Of a DNA stretch of 62,449 bases, positions 24,470-33,578 are shown in pieces (the first letter of the stretch is position 1; the number at the start of each line of letters is the position of its first letter). This stretch comes from Kiritimatiellia bacterium (GTDB lineage: Bacteria; Verrucomicrobiota; Kiritimatiellia; RFP12; UBA1067). The stretch is taken from the NCBI GenBank assembly GCA_028686345.1, contig JAQUCE010000016.1, positions 1 through 62,449 on the forward strand. The letters run 5' to 3'. Under the pieces are notes generated by a model. The model saw nothing but the letters and a program-made list of their open reading frames with translations. It made no database searches and was not told the DNA's origin. Made by a program: the position numbers and the translations under genes.

Positions 24470-25740
24470 TCCGTTTTCTAATTAAAGGCCTGCTGCGCGA
24501 TCGTTCCAGAAGCCTGTTTCCAGTCATGGTTGTCGCCATCGGTGTCGCCCTGACCGTCTTGCTGCAAAGCTGGATCAACGGTGTCATGAGCGACATGATC
24601 CGCTCCAACGCCAACTATTCGACCGGCCACATCAAACTCACCACCCGCGCCTACGCAGCCAACGAAGAGCAGAACCCCAACGATCTGGCCCTGCTCGATG
24701 CTGGCCCGCTGACCGACCGGCTGCAGAAAAAATACCCCGGCCTTCATTTCGTCTCACGCATCCGTTTCGGCGGACTGCTCGACATCCCGGACGAGCAGGG
24801 CGAAACCCGCGAGCAGGCTCCAGTGGCCGGGCTGGGTATTGATCTACTTTCGCCGGGAAGCACCGAAGCGGATCGGCTGAATATCCGGAAGTCTATCATT
24901 CGTGGGCGGATGCCGGAGAAACCGGGCGAAGTACTTGTCAGCGAAGACCTCGCCCGTAAACTCGCTGTCGGCCCCGGCCGCGCGGCCACCGTGCTTGGTT
25001 CCACCATGTACGGCAGCATGGCGATGCACAACTTTACCATCGTTGGCACTGTGCGCTTCGGCATTGCCGCCATGGATCGCGGCGCGATGGTGGCCGACCT
25101 CGACGACGTTCGCCGAATGCTCGACATGGAAGATACCGCCGCCGAGCTGCTGGGCTATTTCGACGATGGCCAGTACCGCGATACCGCCGCCGTGCGCATC
25201 GTCGCCGAAGTCAATGCCGCAGTTGACAATCCAACGGATGAGTTTGCGCCCGTCATGCGTGCGCTGCGCGACCAGAACGACCTTGCCGAATATCTGGATC
25301 TAGCCAAGAACATGACCAGAATCATCTCGGGTGTCTTCGTCGTTGCGATGTCGATCGTGCTGTGGAACCTCGGCCTGATCGCCGGGTTGCGGCGTTACGG
25401 CGAAATCGGCGTGCGGCTGGCCATCGGCGAGCAGAAGGGGCATATCTATTGCTCGATGCTGCTCGAATCGGTCGCGGTCGGTTTGCTGGGCACGCTCGCC
25501 GGCATCGCCGTCGGCCTGATTCCGGCCTGGTATCTTCAGGAGTACGGAGTGGATATCGGCGCCATGATGGACAACTCGTCGATGATGATCTCCAGCGTCA
25601 TGCGCGCGCAAATCACCGTGCAAACATTTCTCATCGGCTTTGTGCCCGGCCTACTCTCCACCGTTCTCGGAACAGCGCTTGCGGGCACGGGAATCTACCG
25701 TCGGCAAACCTCTCAACTCTTCAAGGAACTCGAAGTATGA
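24466..25740 (+). CDS. FtsX/MacB-like ABC permease 2
   Basis: A 424-residue paralogue of the preceding permease: N-terminal helix LFPVMVVAIGVALTVLLQSW, large periplasmic part, then three C-terminal helices with LRRYGEIGVRLAIGEQKGHI as the ATPase-coupling motif. Two different permeases with one ATPase match a heterodimeric LolC-LolE arrangement. It overlaps both neighbours by 4 bp, so the four genes are tightly coupled. Base composition in this block is visibly richer in G+C than the flanking genes, which hints at transfer as a unit. Confidence 0.88.
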   Translation: MIRFLIKGLLRDRSRSLFPVMVVAIGVALTVLLQSWINGVMSDMIRSNANYSTGHIKLTTRAYAANEEQNPNDLALLDAGPLTDRLQKKYPGLHFVSRIRFGGLLDIPDEQGETREQAPVAGLGIDLLSPGSTEADRLNIRKSIIRGRMPEKPGEVLVSEDLARKLAVGPGRAATVLGSTMYGSMAMHNFTIVGTVRFGIAAMDRGAMVADLDDVRRMLDMEDTAAELLGYFDDGQYRDTAAVRIVAEVNAAVDNPTDEFAPVMRALRDQNDLAEYLDLAKNMTRIISGVFVVAMSIVLWNLGLIAGLRRYGEIGVRLAIGEQKGHIYCSMLLESVAVGLLGTLAGIAVGLIPAWYLQEYGVDIGAMMDNSSMMISSVMRAQITVQTFLIGFVPGLLSTVLGTALAGTGIYRRQTSQLFKELEV

Positions 25741-26474
25741 AAAAACAACTACTGATCCCGTTCGCGCTGCTCACCTGCGGCGCATTCGCCCAAACGCCCT
25801 CCGGCCACTCCATTCTGGAAAAGGTCGATGCCAACATGACCTCAGAAACCAGCATCACCACCTCCAAAATGATCATCCATGGACGGCGCGTATCCCGCAC
25901 AATTGAATCCAGATCCTGGTCAACCGGAGCCGACAACGCCTTCACCGAATACCTCGCGCCCGCCCGCGAGCGCGGCACCAAGATGCTCAAGCTCGGCGAC
26001 CGGCTCTGGATGTATTCGCCCGACACCGACCGCACCATCCAGCTCTCCGGCCATATGCTGCGGCAGTCGGTGATGGGTTCCGACCTCTCCTACGAAGATA
26101 TGATGGACGACCCGCGTCTGGCGCAGATCTACGCCGCCGAGATTGTCGGAACCGAAGCCGTGGAGGAACGGCCCTGCTGGGTGCTCCAGCTGACCGCCAA
26201 CGAACAGGATGTCGCCTATCAATCCCGGAAGCTCTGGGTCGATCAGGAACGGTACGTTCCCGTGCGCGAAGAGCTCTACGCCAAAGGCGGCAAACTGCTC
26301 AAGCGCATCAACCTCTCCGGCTTCAAGCGCATCGACGAGCGTTGGTATCCCATGCGCATGGTCTTCAAAGACATGCTTAAAAATGGAAAGGGAACGGAGT
26401 TCATCGTCGCGACCATTGAATTCAATGCCGAAATACCGAGCCACATCCTCACCAAAGCCGCTCTGCGGCGATAG
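25737..26474 (+). CDS. LolA-like outer-membrane lipoprotein-sorting protein (COG2834-like)
   Basis: A 245-residue periplasmic protein with signal peptide MKKQLLIPFALLTCGAFAQ and the LolA/LolB-like fold seen by pattern: EYLAPARERGTKMLKLGDRL, WMYSPDTDRTIQLSG, LSYEDMMDD, and KLWVDQERYVPVREELYAKG. Such stand-alone members occur beside FtsX-type or RND exporters and are thought to carry lipids or lipoproteins across the periplasm. ATG 25737 overlaps the permease stop. The 3' two thirds of the gene, with 493 bp of downstream DNA, is duplicated in tandem. Confidence 0.85.
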   Translation: MKKQLLIPFALLTCGAFAQTPSGHSILEKVDANMTSETSITTSKMIIHGRRVSRTIESRSWSTGADNAFTEYLAPARERGTKMLKLGDRLWMYSPDTDRTIQLSGHMLRQSVMGSDLSYEDMMDDPRLAQIYAAEIVGTEAVEERPCWVLQLTANEQDVAYQSRKLWVDQERYVPVREELYAKGGKLLKRINLSGFKRIDERWYPMRMVFKDMLKNGKGTEFIVATIEFNAEIPSHILTKAALRR

Positions 26475-26922
26475 TGAGGTGGGGGTGCGTGTAATTTTTC
26501 AGCAATCTGTGTAGCTGTAAATTCAGGAAGAAGTCCCGTCCGCCCGCAAAAACTTTTGACGACCTACAAAAGAAAATCCAGCTCCCAGATCCAGTGGGAA
26601 CTTGGTGATATGGGCACAGCTTGAGGCAATGTTGGTGCTGGCTTCAATTGTAGAGGCAGGTTTTGACGCTTCGCGTCTGTATATTGTTGGCTGTTATACG
26701 TTTAAGCTTAAAAATAGGCTGTTTATGATGCTTAGAAGGCGATTTTTAGTGTGTTTTTGGGGTTTTAAGGAAACTTTAGTCATGATGTTGTATTGTCTGG
26801 CCTTGACCTAATACAGATTTTTGGAAGAGGTTTGTCTTAAACACTAATTTTAGGGGTCTGAATGACGGTCTAAAGGCCACAAATCAACGTTTTATAGCGT
26901 TAAGTTATTTATTATAAATAGT
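26475..26922. other. AT-rich spacer within the duplicated unit
   Basis: No convincing gene. A short frame at 26602-26811 has hydrophobic stretches but no recognisable features. The same spacer recurs at 27481-27928. Confidence 0.5.
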
Positions 26923-27480
26923 TTGTATCAGAGAAGCGTCAAAGTGTCCACCGAACATCTAGCACCAGCCCGCGAGCGCGGCACCAAGATGCTCAAGCTC
27001 GGCGACCGGCTCTGGATGTATTCGCCCGACACCGACCGCACCATCCAGCTCTCCGGCCATATGCTGCGGCAGTCGGTGATGGGTTCCGACCTCTCCTACG
27101 AAGATATGATGGACGACCCGCGTCTGGCGCAGATCTACGCCGCCGAGATTGTCGGAACCGAAGCCGTGGAGGAACGGCCCTGCTGGGTGCTCCAGCTGAC
27201 CGCCAACGAACAGGATGTCGCCTATCAATCCCGGAAGCTCTGGGTCGATCAGGAACGGTACGTTCCCGTGCGCGAAGAGCTCTACGCCAAAGGCGGCAAA
27301 CTGCTCAAGCGCATCAACCTCTCCGGCTTCAAGCGCATCGACGAGCGTTGGTATCCCATGCGCATGGTCTTCAAAGACATGCTTAAAAATGGAAAGGGAA
27401 CGGAGTTCATCGTCGCGACCATTGAATTCAATGCCGAAATACCGAGCCACATCCTCACCAAAGCCGCTCTGCGGCGATAG
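26923..27480 (+). pseudogene. 5'-truncated copy of the LolA-like gene (copy 2)
   Basis: Identical to the last 171 codons of the intact gene but missing the signal peptide and first strands. The join is in frame: the upstream codons read VSTEHLAPARERG where the intact gene has AFTEYLAPARERG, with different synonymous codons, so the junction may lie within a related but diverged sequence. Only a TTG with no good ribosome binding site could start it. Without a signal peptide it cannot act in the periplasm. Confidence 0.7.
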
Positions 27481-27928
27481 TGAGGTGGGGGTGCGTGTAA
27501 TTTTTCAGCAATCTGTGTAGCTGTAAATTCAGGAAGAAGTCCCGTCCGCCCGCAAAAACTTTTGACGACCTACAAAAGAAAATCCAGCTCCCAGATCCAG
27601 TGGGAACTTGGTGATATGGGCACAGCTTGAGGCAATGTTGGTGCTGGCTTCAATTGTAGAGGCAGGTTTTGACGCTTCGCGTCTGTATATTGTTGGCTGT
27701 TATACGTTTAAGCTTAAAAATAGGCTGTTTATGATGCTTAGAAGGCGATTTTTAGTGTGTTTTTGGGGTTTTAAGGAAACTTTAGTCATGATGTTGTATT
27801 GTCTGGCCTTGACCTAATACAGATTTTTGGAAGAGGTTTGTCTTAAACACTAATTTTAGGGGTCTGAATGACGGTCTAAAGGCCACAAATCAACGTTTTA
27901 TAGCGTTAAGTTATTTATTATAAATAGT

Positions 27929-28123
27929 TTGTATCAGAGAAGCGTCAAAGTGTCCACCGAACATCTAGCACCAGCCCGCGAGCGCGGCACCAAGATGCTC
28001 AAGCTCGGCGACCGGCTCTGGATGTATTCGCCCGACACCGACCGCACCATCCAGCTCTCCGGCCATATGCTGCGGCAGTCGGCGATGGGCGAATCCATTG
28101 CCTGTAATGACGCACAGGGCTGA
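27929..28123 (+). pseudogene. Chimeric fragment of the LolA-like gene (copy 3)
   Basis: The third copy keeps about 38 codons of LolA-like sequence, then diverges at 28083-28090 and ends in a tail read from antisense DUF4143 sequence. Not functional. Confidence 0.7.
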
Positions 28124-28500
28124 TGCGGCAGGTGTTTTTGAGGTATCGATTTTTTCTGCAAAGGCGAGCAAGTTGGCCGCAGCTTGGTCGACGGCGCCCA
28201 TCCCCATTTTTACCTCGAACGCCCCCCAGTTGCCGTCCGGGAATTCAATGATTGCGTCGGCTTCGTGTCCTGTTGCGTCGCGGTAGTGCGAATATGCGGA
28301 TTCCAGGCTGGTAGGTTTTCGGTGACCATCAACCGTTCAAGTGCCTGAAGGTACGCACTGGCCGTTTCGTTGTCCAGCGTGTCGTCGCTACCCCCAGCGT
28401 CAGAGGCGATGGCTCGCACAGAAGCTTCGGTCGAAATGTTTCTCGAGAGGGATCGGATGAATCGCAACACTTTAAGGGAGTTTCGCCGTCGCCATCGAAA
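28090..28500 (-). pseudogene. Remnant of an AAA ATPase with DUF4143 domain
   Basis: Two pieces of the C-terminal half of a DUF4143-type ATPase are readable on the minus strand. The first (about 28330-28500) has FIRSLSRNISTEASV, DDTLDNETASAYLQALERL and VTENLPAWNPHIRT. The second, in another frame (about 28090-28260), has FPDGNWGAFEVKMGMGAVDQ and FAEKIDTSK...CVITGNGFAH. The stretch that should lie between, and the whole N-terminal P-loop domain, are missing. These ATPases are usually toxin-like or mobile-linked orphans. The break at 28090 coincides with the end of the tandem duplication. Confidence 0.7.
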
Positions 28501-28681
28501 ATTGATTTTAGCTCCCTCGATCAGACCGGCACCGTCTCCCAGGAGAACACAGGGAAGTACGCCGGAAAGCCCGCTGCTGACATCGCCTTTTCTGAGTCTG
28601 CAAATGCATCTTCAACATCGAATGTGCAACAGCATAAAACCATCACCATCAGTAATCCAACTGGCTTAACTTTCATTTATT

Positions 28682-29608
28682 TTAGTATGCGAGGCCGGGA
28701 ATCAGCTTAGCTAACCGCTGCATCTCGCTACGATATTCGTTGATCTTTTGATCTTTGGCGGGATCCGGCAGCGAGGCCGCATTTGCCTCTTTCCACCCCT
28801 TGTATTTCAGGTGGACCTCATCATAGGTTTTTTGTAGAGCCGTCCCCTCTGCCTTCATTCGCCGCAGTTGATCATCGAGGCTGGAGCGGATCAGCCCTTC
28901 CGCTGCATCACGTTTGGCGGTCAGTGTCTTGGCCTTATCGATATGGGCCATATACACTTCATAGGCTGTTTTATATTGAGTATAGTACGGATTTCTGATT
29001 GCAAGCTGGTGCATCAGCTCTTTTTTTCTATCATCTAACTCGCCTTTGGTTTTATAGTAATCCTCCACTGTGGCACGCTGCCGGGCCGTGAGTTTCTCGT
29101 AATCACCGGTGAAGAGGACGAGATCAGAGCGCTTAATCAGAAAAGCTCCCTCCTCTTTGCCTTTAAGCAGCAGGGTACACCACGCCATCGTGCCCTTGGA
29201 GGAGACACGCGCCTCCTTATAATACACGACAACTCCGGCGGGCACCTCTCCCAAGCGCTTGCCGTCTTCGGCATATAAGTTGGTCTTGGTCTGCACAACA
29301 CCCCAGGAAGGTTTTTCCCGGCCTGAGGCACGAAAGATGCCCATCAGTGCTGGCGGATCACCAATGTCATTCGCCTCGACCACCGTAACCGGCGGCACCC
29401 CGGGTTTTACTGATGGCTGCCGCTCTGGTTTCGCTACATCATTGCCGAACGGCTCTCCCACCGCTTGAAACGCATTTGTGACTACTGTTTTTTCTTCCTC
29501 CTGTTTGACAAAACGCTCCATCAAAGGGCGCGCCAGAGGTGCCGTGAAATAAATCCCAACGCTGCCTGCAATTGCCACTAAGCCATAGATCATCCAAAAT
29601 TTTTTCAT
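28682..29608 (-). CDS. Unknown membrane-anchored coiled-coil protein
   Basis: A 308-residue protein not matched to a named family. Residues 5-25 are one hydrophobic segment (signal anchor). Residues 85-165 look like a compact beta domain (GVVQTKTNLYAEDGKRLGEV, ending in FLIKRSDLVLF), possibly SH3-like. Residues 170-300 are mostly helical and charged, likely coiled coil. There is no lipobox. It stands alone between the duplication region and the sulfatase. A cell-envelope role is plausible from topology only. Confidence 0.6.
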   Translation of the reverse strand: MKKFWMIYGLVAIAGSVGIYFTAPLARPLMERFVKQEEEKTVVTNAFQAVGEPFGNDVAKPERQPSVKPGVPPVTVVEANDIGDPPALMGIFRASGREKPSWGVVQTKTNLYAEDGKRLGEVPAGVVVYYKEARVSSKGTMAWCTLLLKGKEEGAFLIKRSDLVLFTGDYEKLTARQRATVEDYYKTKGELDDRKKELMHQLAIRNPYYTQYKTAYEVYMAHIDKAKTLTAKRDAAEGLIRSSLDDQLRRMKAEGTALQKTYDEVHLKYKGWKEANAASLPDPAKDQKINEYRSEMQRLAKLIPGLAY

Positions 29609-29716
29609 ATGTCCGGAAAGCTTAGCAAAAAGGTTCTCCCCAACTCAAGCACGAACAGAGGCTTGATGCCTGACAATATTCTTCCGCAAGGGTGCTTGCA
29701 CCACTTCTTTGCGCTT

Positions 29717-29884
29717 TCACCCTAACGCGTTATCCGCAAAAAGCGGCACCAGCTCAGCGAAAGAAACCCAGCCGCGGCCCAGGGCATCGACTGTGACGCG
29801 TAAAAACCCGGCTTCAACCTCCAAGTTTTGTTTGGTCGCCTTTTCGTTGCGCCCCTTTTTGCTTACCTCGGTGATCCGGATCAT
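29717..29884 (-). CDS. Possible 55-residue ORF overlapping the sulfatase 3' end
   Basis: On the minus strand an ATG at 29884 opens a frame shifted from the sulfatase and continues past its stop for about 97 bp. The product has protein-like patterning (ITEVSKKGRNEKATKQ, then EVEAGFLRVTVDALGRGWVS). Either it is a small overlapping gene or the sulfatase once ended in this frame and suffered a frameshift near 29850-29880, giving its present Lys/Gly-rich tail. No ribosome binding site is seen. Confidence 0.3.
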   Translation of the reverse strand: MIRITEVSKKGRNEKATKQNLEVEAGFLRVTVDALGRGWVSFAELVPLFADNALG

Positions 29885-31259
29885 AGTTTGGATTGGGCAG
29901 CATCATCTGCGCCCCCACCTGTTTACGCCAAGCCACCAGCTTTTGGAGCAATTGCTGTGCCTTCTCCGGCTGTTCCGCGGCAAGATCCTTGCTCTCATGC
30001 GGATCGGCTGCCAGATCATACAGCTCCAGCCTGTTATCCTCAAAAAATTCGATCAGCTTCCAGCTACCGTACCGGATAGCACCATAGGGCTTGGTGCGGT
30101 GGTAGTGCGGGTAGTGCCAGTAAAGGGCCTCGCGCTCCAGTTTCTCTGATGCCCCTGTTAGCAACGGCACAATGCTGACGCCATCGCGGTGCTGATCCGG
30201 CTTGAGTGGCAGGCCGGCCATCTCAAGGATGGTCGGATAGAAATCAGTGCCGATAACCTTTTCATCACAGGTTGACCCTGCTTTGGTTTTGCCTGGCCAC
30301 TTAACCAAGAAGGGCTCGCGCGTGCCGCCCTCATGTGAAAACCCCTTAAACCCTTTCAAGCCGCCGCTGGTCAGTTCGTGATTGCCCCCGTTATCGCCGG
30401 TCATGATCACCACCGTATTGTCCGCGATGCCCAGGGCCGCGAGTTTGTCCATGATCCGCCCCACACTCTGGTCCAGTTTCTCAACCATGCCGGCGCGCGC
30501 TGGATTGAGGTACTCATTCTTTTTGTTTTTAAAGCTTTTGGCTTTATCGCTGTATTTCGCAACCAGTTCAGGCGGTGCCATGAGCGGGGTGTGCAGCGTG
30601 TAGTAGGCGAAATACAGGAGAAAAGGCTGCTCTTTAGGGTGTTTTTCCAGAAAACTGATAGCTGCGTCGGTCAGCTTGTCGGTCAGAAAATCACCTGGTT
30701 TACCATCATCCAGATTGGGCATGCCGAAGGGTGAAAAATATTTTCCAGCTCCTTTGGGCTGTCCCCACTCGCGCCCGCCAACATTGATATCAAAGCCGTG
30801 ACTGGTGGGGTAGTGCTGGTCAAAGTCAGGCTGGCCATCAGGCATCAAATGCCACTTGCCGAAAAACGCCGTGGCATATCCGCCCTCTTTCAGAGCCTCC
30901 GGCAGCAGTATCCGCTCATGGTCAATTTTGATCTTCCAATCCGGCACCGCAAGTTTTGCATAGGGTTGTTTGTGCCCGGTAATCCAGTCGGTCAGGTGCA
31001 GGCGTGCCGGATAGCAGCCCGTCAAAATCGCAGCCCGGCTCGGAGAACAGACAGTGCAGGCGGCATAGCCATTGCGGAACATCATGCCCTGACGCGCCAA
31101 CTGATCAATGCGCGGCGTTTCGTTAAACTCCGCGCCGTAACACCCAAAATCTCCCCAGCCCAAATCATCCACCAGCAAAAAAACAAAATTCGGCTGTGAT
31201 GCCGCCATGCCCGTCAGCATAGGTGCAATAATCAAAAACATGGTTCGCAATAATTTCAT
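29814..31259 (-). CDS. Sulfatase (arylsulfatase family, Cys-type)
   Basis: A 481-residue secreted sulfatase. The N-terminal signal peptide ends near AASQ, followed by FVFLLVDDLGWGDFGCYG with the metal-binding DD (31-32). The CSPSR motif at residues 71-75 is the site where Cys71 is converted to formylglycine by a separate maturation enzyme. GKWH and TGDNGG are further active-site signatures. The family hydrolyses sulfate esters of carbohydrates, common in bacteria that degrade algal or host glycans. ATG 31259 is preceded by AAGGGGATGGAAC and is preferred to a start 10 codons upstream. The C-terminal 20 residues are low complexity. No maturase is in the window. Confidence 0.92.
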   Translation of the reverse strand: MKLLRTMFLIIAPMLTGMAASQPNFVFLLVDDLGWGDFGCYGAEFNETPRIDQLARQGMMFRNGYAACTVCSPSRAAILTGCYPARLHLTDWITGHKQPYAKLAVPDWKIKIDHERILLPEALKEGGYATAFFGKWHLMPDGQPDFDQHYPTSHGFDINVGGREWGQPKGAGKYFSPFGMPNLDDGKPGDFLTDKLTDAAISFLEKHPKEQPFLLYFAYYTLHTPLMAPPELVAKYSDKAKSFKNKKNEYLNPARAGMVEKLDQSVGRIMDKLAALGIADNTVVIMTGDNGGNHELTSGGLKGFKGFSHEGGTREPFLVKWPGKTKAGSTCDEKVIGTDFYPTILEMAGLPLKPDQHRDGVSIVPLLTGASEKLEREALYWHYPHYHRTKPYGAIRYGSWKLIEFFEDNRLELYDLAADPHESKDLAAEQPEKAQQLLQKLVAWRKQVGAQMMLPNPNYDPDHRGKQKGAQRKGDQTKLGG

Positions 31260-31317
31260 GTTCCATCCCCTTTCATTGGTAATATACAAAGTTTCTCGAG
31301 TGTTAAGTGCGATAAAA

Positions 31318-31908
31318 TCAAATCATACCATACAGTATGCCGGCAACCATACCGAAAACCAGCACATAAACCGTGTTGATCCGTGTGCATACAGTCAGGA
31401 GCATGGCCGCTGCGGCAACAACCAGCGAGAACCAGTCGATTGAGCGCAGACACTCTCGCACAGCCACATCGCCGCAGACACTCTGCTGCACAAGAAAAAG
31501 CGCGGCGGTCATAATCAGCCCAGTCACCAACGGACGCAGGATGCTGAACACGCTGATCATGCAGGCGTGCTCCCGATACTTGCTCCATACCTGACCAGCG
31601 ACATTGATACATAAAAACGAGGGACTGCAAACTGAGAGCGTACCAACCACAGCGCCCAGGCAAGCCACCCACAGCTGATTGGGATAGCTGTCGGCCATCA
31701 CCCGGAATCCGGAAAAGGTGGCGACATTGACCGAGATCGCCCCCGGGGTCATCTGGGCAACCCCCAGGATATCCAAAAACTGCTGCGAGTTCATCCACCC
31801 CAAGCGCTCCATCTCCTGCTGCATCACCGGAATCATCGCCAGACCGCCGCCCACCGTCAAAATGCCAATCTTGAAAAAAGCCGCTATAATCTTTAAAAGT
31901 GTTCCCAT
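31318..31908 (-). CDS. Half-size chromate transporter (ChrA family)
   Basis: A 196-residue membrane protein with about six hydrophobic segments and the ChrA half-domain signature: FFKIGILTVGGGLAMIPVMQ, GWMNSQQFLDILGVAQMTPG and NVATFSGF. Long ChrA proteins have two such halves; short ones usually occur as adjacent gene pairs. Only one is present here. The start overlaps the end of the upstream DUF3592 gene by 16 bp, so both are probably cotranscribed. Export of chromate is established for some members; many have unknown substrates. Confidence 0.82.
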   Translation of the reverse strand: MGTLLKIIAAFFKIGILTVGGGLAMIPVMQQEMERLGWMNSQQFLDILGVAQMTPGAISVNVATFSGFRVMADSYPNQLWVACLGAVVGTLSVCSPSFLCINVAGQVWSKYREHACMISVFSILRPLVTGLIMTAALFLVQQSVCGDVAVRECLRSIDWFSLVVAAAAMLLTVCTRINTVYVLVFGMVAGILYGMI

Positions 31909-33578
31909 TGCGTAAGTTCCTTTGTAAGCCGCTGTGCACCGGAGCGACTCTCCAACATATCCCCCAGTTTAACAGATTTTCCGCTGACCAGGCGGACTAA
32001 AATGCGGTAGTAACAGGTTGAACCCGACTGCATGCCCCGCTCAAATTCAAAACCACCCAACTCGCTGAGGTCAAACTCCCTGCGTTTATAGGGTATACCG
32101 GCCCAGTATTTGAACAGTATGAGTTTTCTCTGATACGGATCAAACCGCACCATACTTGCCGCAAACATTAGCTGCAATAGCATAAAAACGAGTAGCAGGT
32201 CAAAGAAAATAAACACCCCGGCAAAGAGCAACGGTGCCCTTGAGCGTACAATCAACCAGCAGGCACCCGACCAAATTATTATAAAAAACAACACGCCGGT
32301 CGCCGCCCCTTTAGCGCGCAAAGCCGGGAAACCAAGCTCTATCACCCCCTCGGCAGATCTGGTGTAAGACAACCCCATATCACTGATAACCTCTTCCAAC
32401 GCAGGCATAGCCGCATCTTGAGCAGCACCGGAAAAACTATGCTGCTCCTGAGTATGCTCGACGCTCTGGGCAGTGTGCTTGACAGGCACGTCAAAGACTG
32501 CATTGTAATCAATGCCCGGTTTCTTGGCTTTGACCTTCAGCTGCCAGTAGTAGCCATTGCTTTTCCCGGCGGTGTTGGTTGCTGGTTTATCATAAGGTGC
32601 TGCAAATTTAACCGGCAGAACCATGTCGGTTCCATAGTTGTAAATTGTCCCAACACGCTGGCTCTCCTCCCATAGCACATCGCAGTGTGTGGTGGAGTTT
32701 TTGCCACTGCGCGTGGTGTATTGGTGGATGCACTGCAAGGTCAGTTCAAATCCATCCCCAGCCTCAATTGGCTTGGGAATCCTGATATTGCCGGCAACCG
32801 CTCCGCCCAATACGCCTGGCAACGGTGACATCTCAAAAACCGAGATTCCATATTTGTTGAAGCGCAGGAACATGTACGCTGCCACCAGTGCCGGAATTAC
32901 CCCTGACCCGGCCAGCCCCCAGAAATAAAGAGGGATCTCCGCCATTGTCAACACCACCACTGCCTTCCACGAGAGCCACAGAGTGAACACATTCCAATAA
33001 AGCGCCACTGCCATTGCGACCTTATGGGTGGAGACCCCTCGCATGCGGATGCGTGTCTGTAAAGCACCCCCATCGGCTGGATTAGGAGTCAAGGCCGCAA
33101 GCATGCCGGAGAGTGAGAGACCCAGGCCAACAGCACCGAAGACCAGCACAAACAGAGCTTTGAACAGCAGGAGCGGAACCCGAGGTTTACGAATCAGGAT
33201 CGAATCTGCAACATTCTCAGGGTTCACCCAGCAAATGACCGAACTTCCTTCACGCCTGCTCTTTTCAAGTCGCCGATAGGTGTCGCGCTGAAACGAGCCG
33301 ATATTATCGGCTGTGTTGGAGAGCCCGACCCGGTTATTTTGATATGCCACGCCATTGATTTGATATTCATACTGGGCTTGGACTAAATAAGAGACCCCGC
33401 CCTTATTGCCGCTGTGGCGCTTCAGCTCACATTTAAGGATCTGCGCCTCGCACGCACTCCAACCCAGCATGCGCTCAGCCTGCTGCATTGAGCGAACAGT
33501 AAACCAACCCATACCAGCGCCAACCGCGAAAAACACGGCGCCGAATAAAGCCAAAAAAATGCCACCTTTAGATTTCAT
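31893..33578 (-). CDS. DUF3592-domain membrane protein
   Basis: A 561-residue membrane protein. The N-terminal part has a membrane helix followed by RMLGWSACEAQILKCELKRH and VQAQYEYQINGVAYQNNRVG, the DUF3592 pattern (an extracytoplasmic beta module between helices). Further helices lie near residues 140-165, 185-240 and 425-470. The C-terminal 100 residues resemble a membrane-linked PH-like fold (FDPYQRKLILFKYWAGIPYK). Biochemical role is unknown. It overlaps the ChrA gene. The middle 150 residues suggest a soluble domain facing the periplasm. Confidence 0.65.
   Translation of the reverse strand: MKSKGGIFLALFGAVFFAVGAGMGWFTVRSMQQAERMLGWSACEAQILKCELKRHSGNKGGVSYLVQAQYEYQINGVAYQNNRVGLSNTADNIGSFQRDTYRRLEKSRREGSSVICWVNPENVADSILIRKPRVPLLLFKALFVLVFGAVGLGLSLSGMLAALTPNPADGGALQTRIRMRGVSTHKVAMAVALYWNVFTLWLSWKAVVVLTMAEIPLYFWGLAGSGVIPALVAAYMFLRFNKYGISVFEMSPLPGVLGGAVAGNIRIPKPIEAGDGFELTLQCIHQYTTRSGKNSTTHCDVLWEESQRVGTIYNYGTDMVLPVKFAAPYDKPATNTAGKSNGYYWQLKVKAKKPGIDYNAVFDVPVKHTAQSVEHTQEQHSFSGAAQDAAMPALEEVISDMGLSYTRSAEGVIELGFPALRAKGAATGVLFFIIIWSGACWLIVRSRAPLLFAGVFIFFDLLLVFMLLQLMFAASMVRFDPYQRKLILFKYWAGIPYKRREFDLSELGGFEFERGMQSGSTCYYRILVRLVSGKSVKLGDMLESRSGAQRLTKELTQWEHF

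Larger units (their letters stand above)
25962..28089 (+). repeat. 1006-bp tandem duplication, two full copies and a partial third
   Basis: Copy 1 runs 25962-26967, copy 2 26968-27973, and copy 3 stops at 28089 (116 bp). Each unit starts at the GCCCGCGAG codons of the LolA-like gene and includes its 3' part and the same AT-rich spacer. The copies appear identical wherever compared, so the event is recent or an assembly effect. Copy 3 runs into an unrelated ATPase remnant. Confidence 0.9.

Noticed and set aside
26602..26811. 69-residue frame in the duplicated spacer
   Set aside because: Hydrophobic but without recognisable motifs or a good ribosome binding site, and duplicated only because the spacer is.
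31256..31939. 227-residue frame overlapping the ChrA gene
   Set aside because: Same strand but shifted frame, Gly/Asp/Cys-rich composition typical of a shadow; the ChrA frame has clear family motifs.
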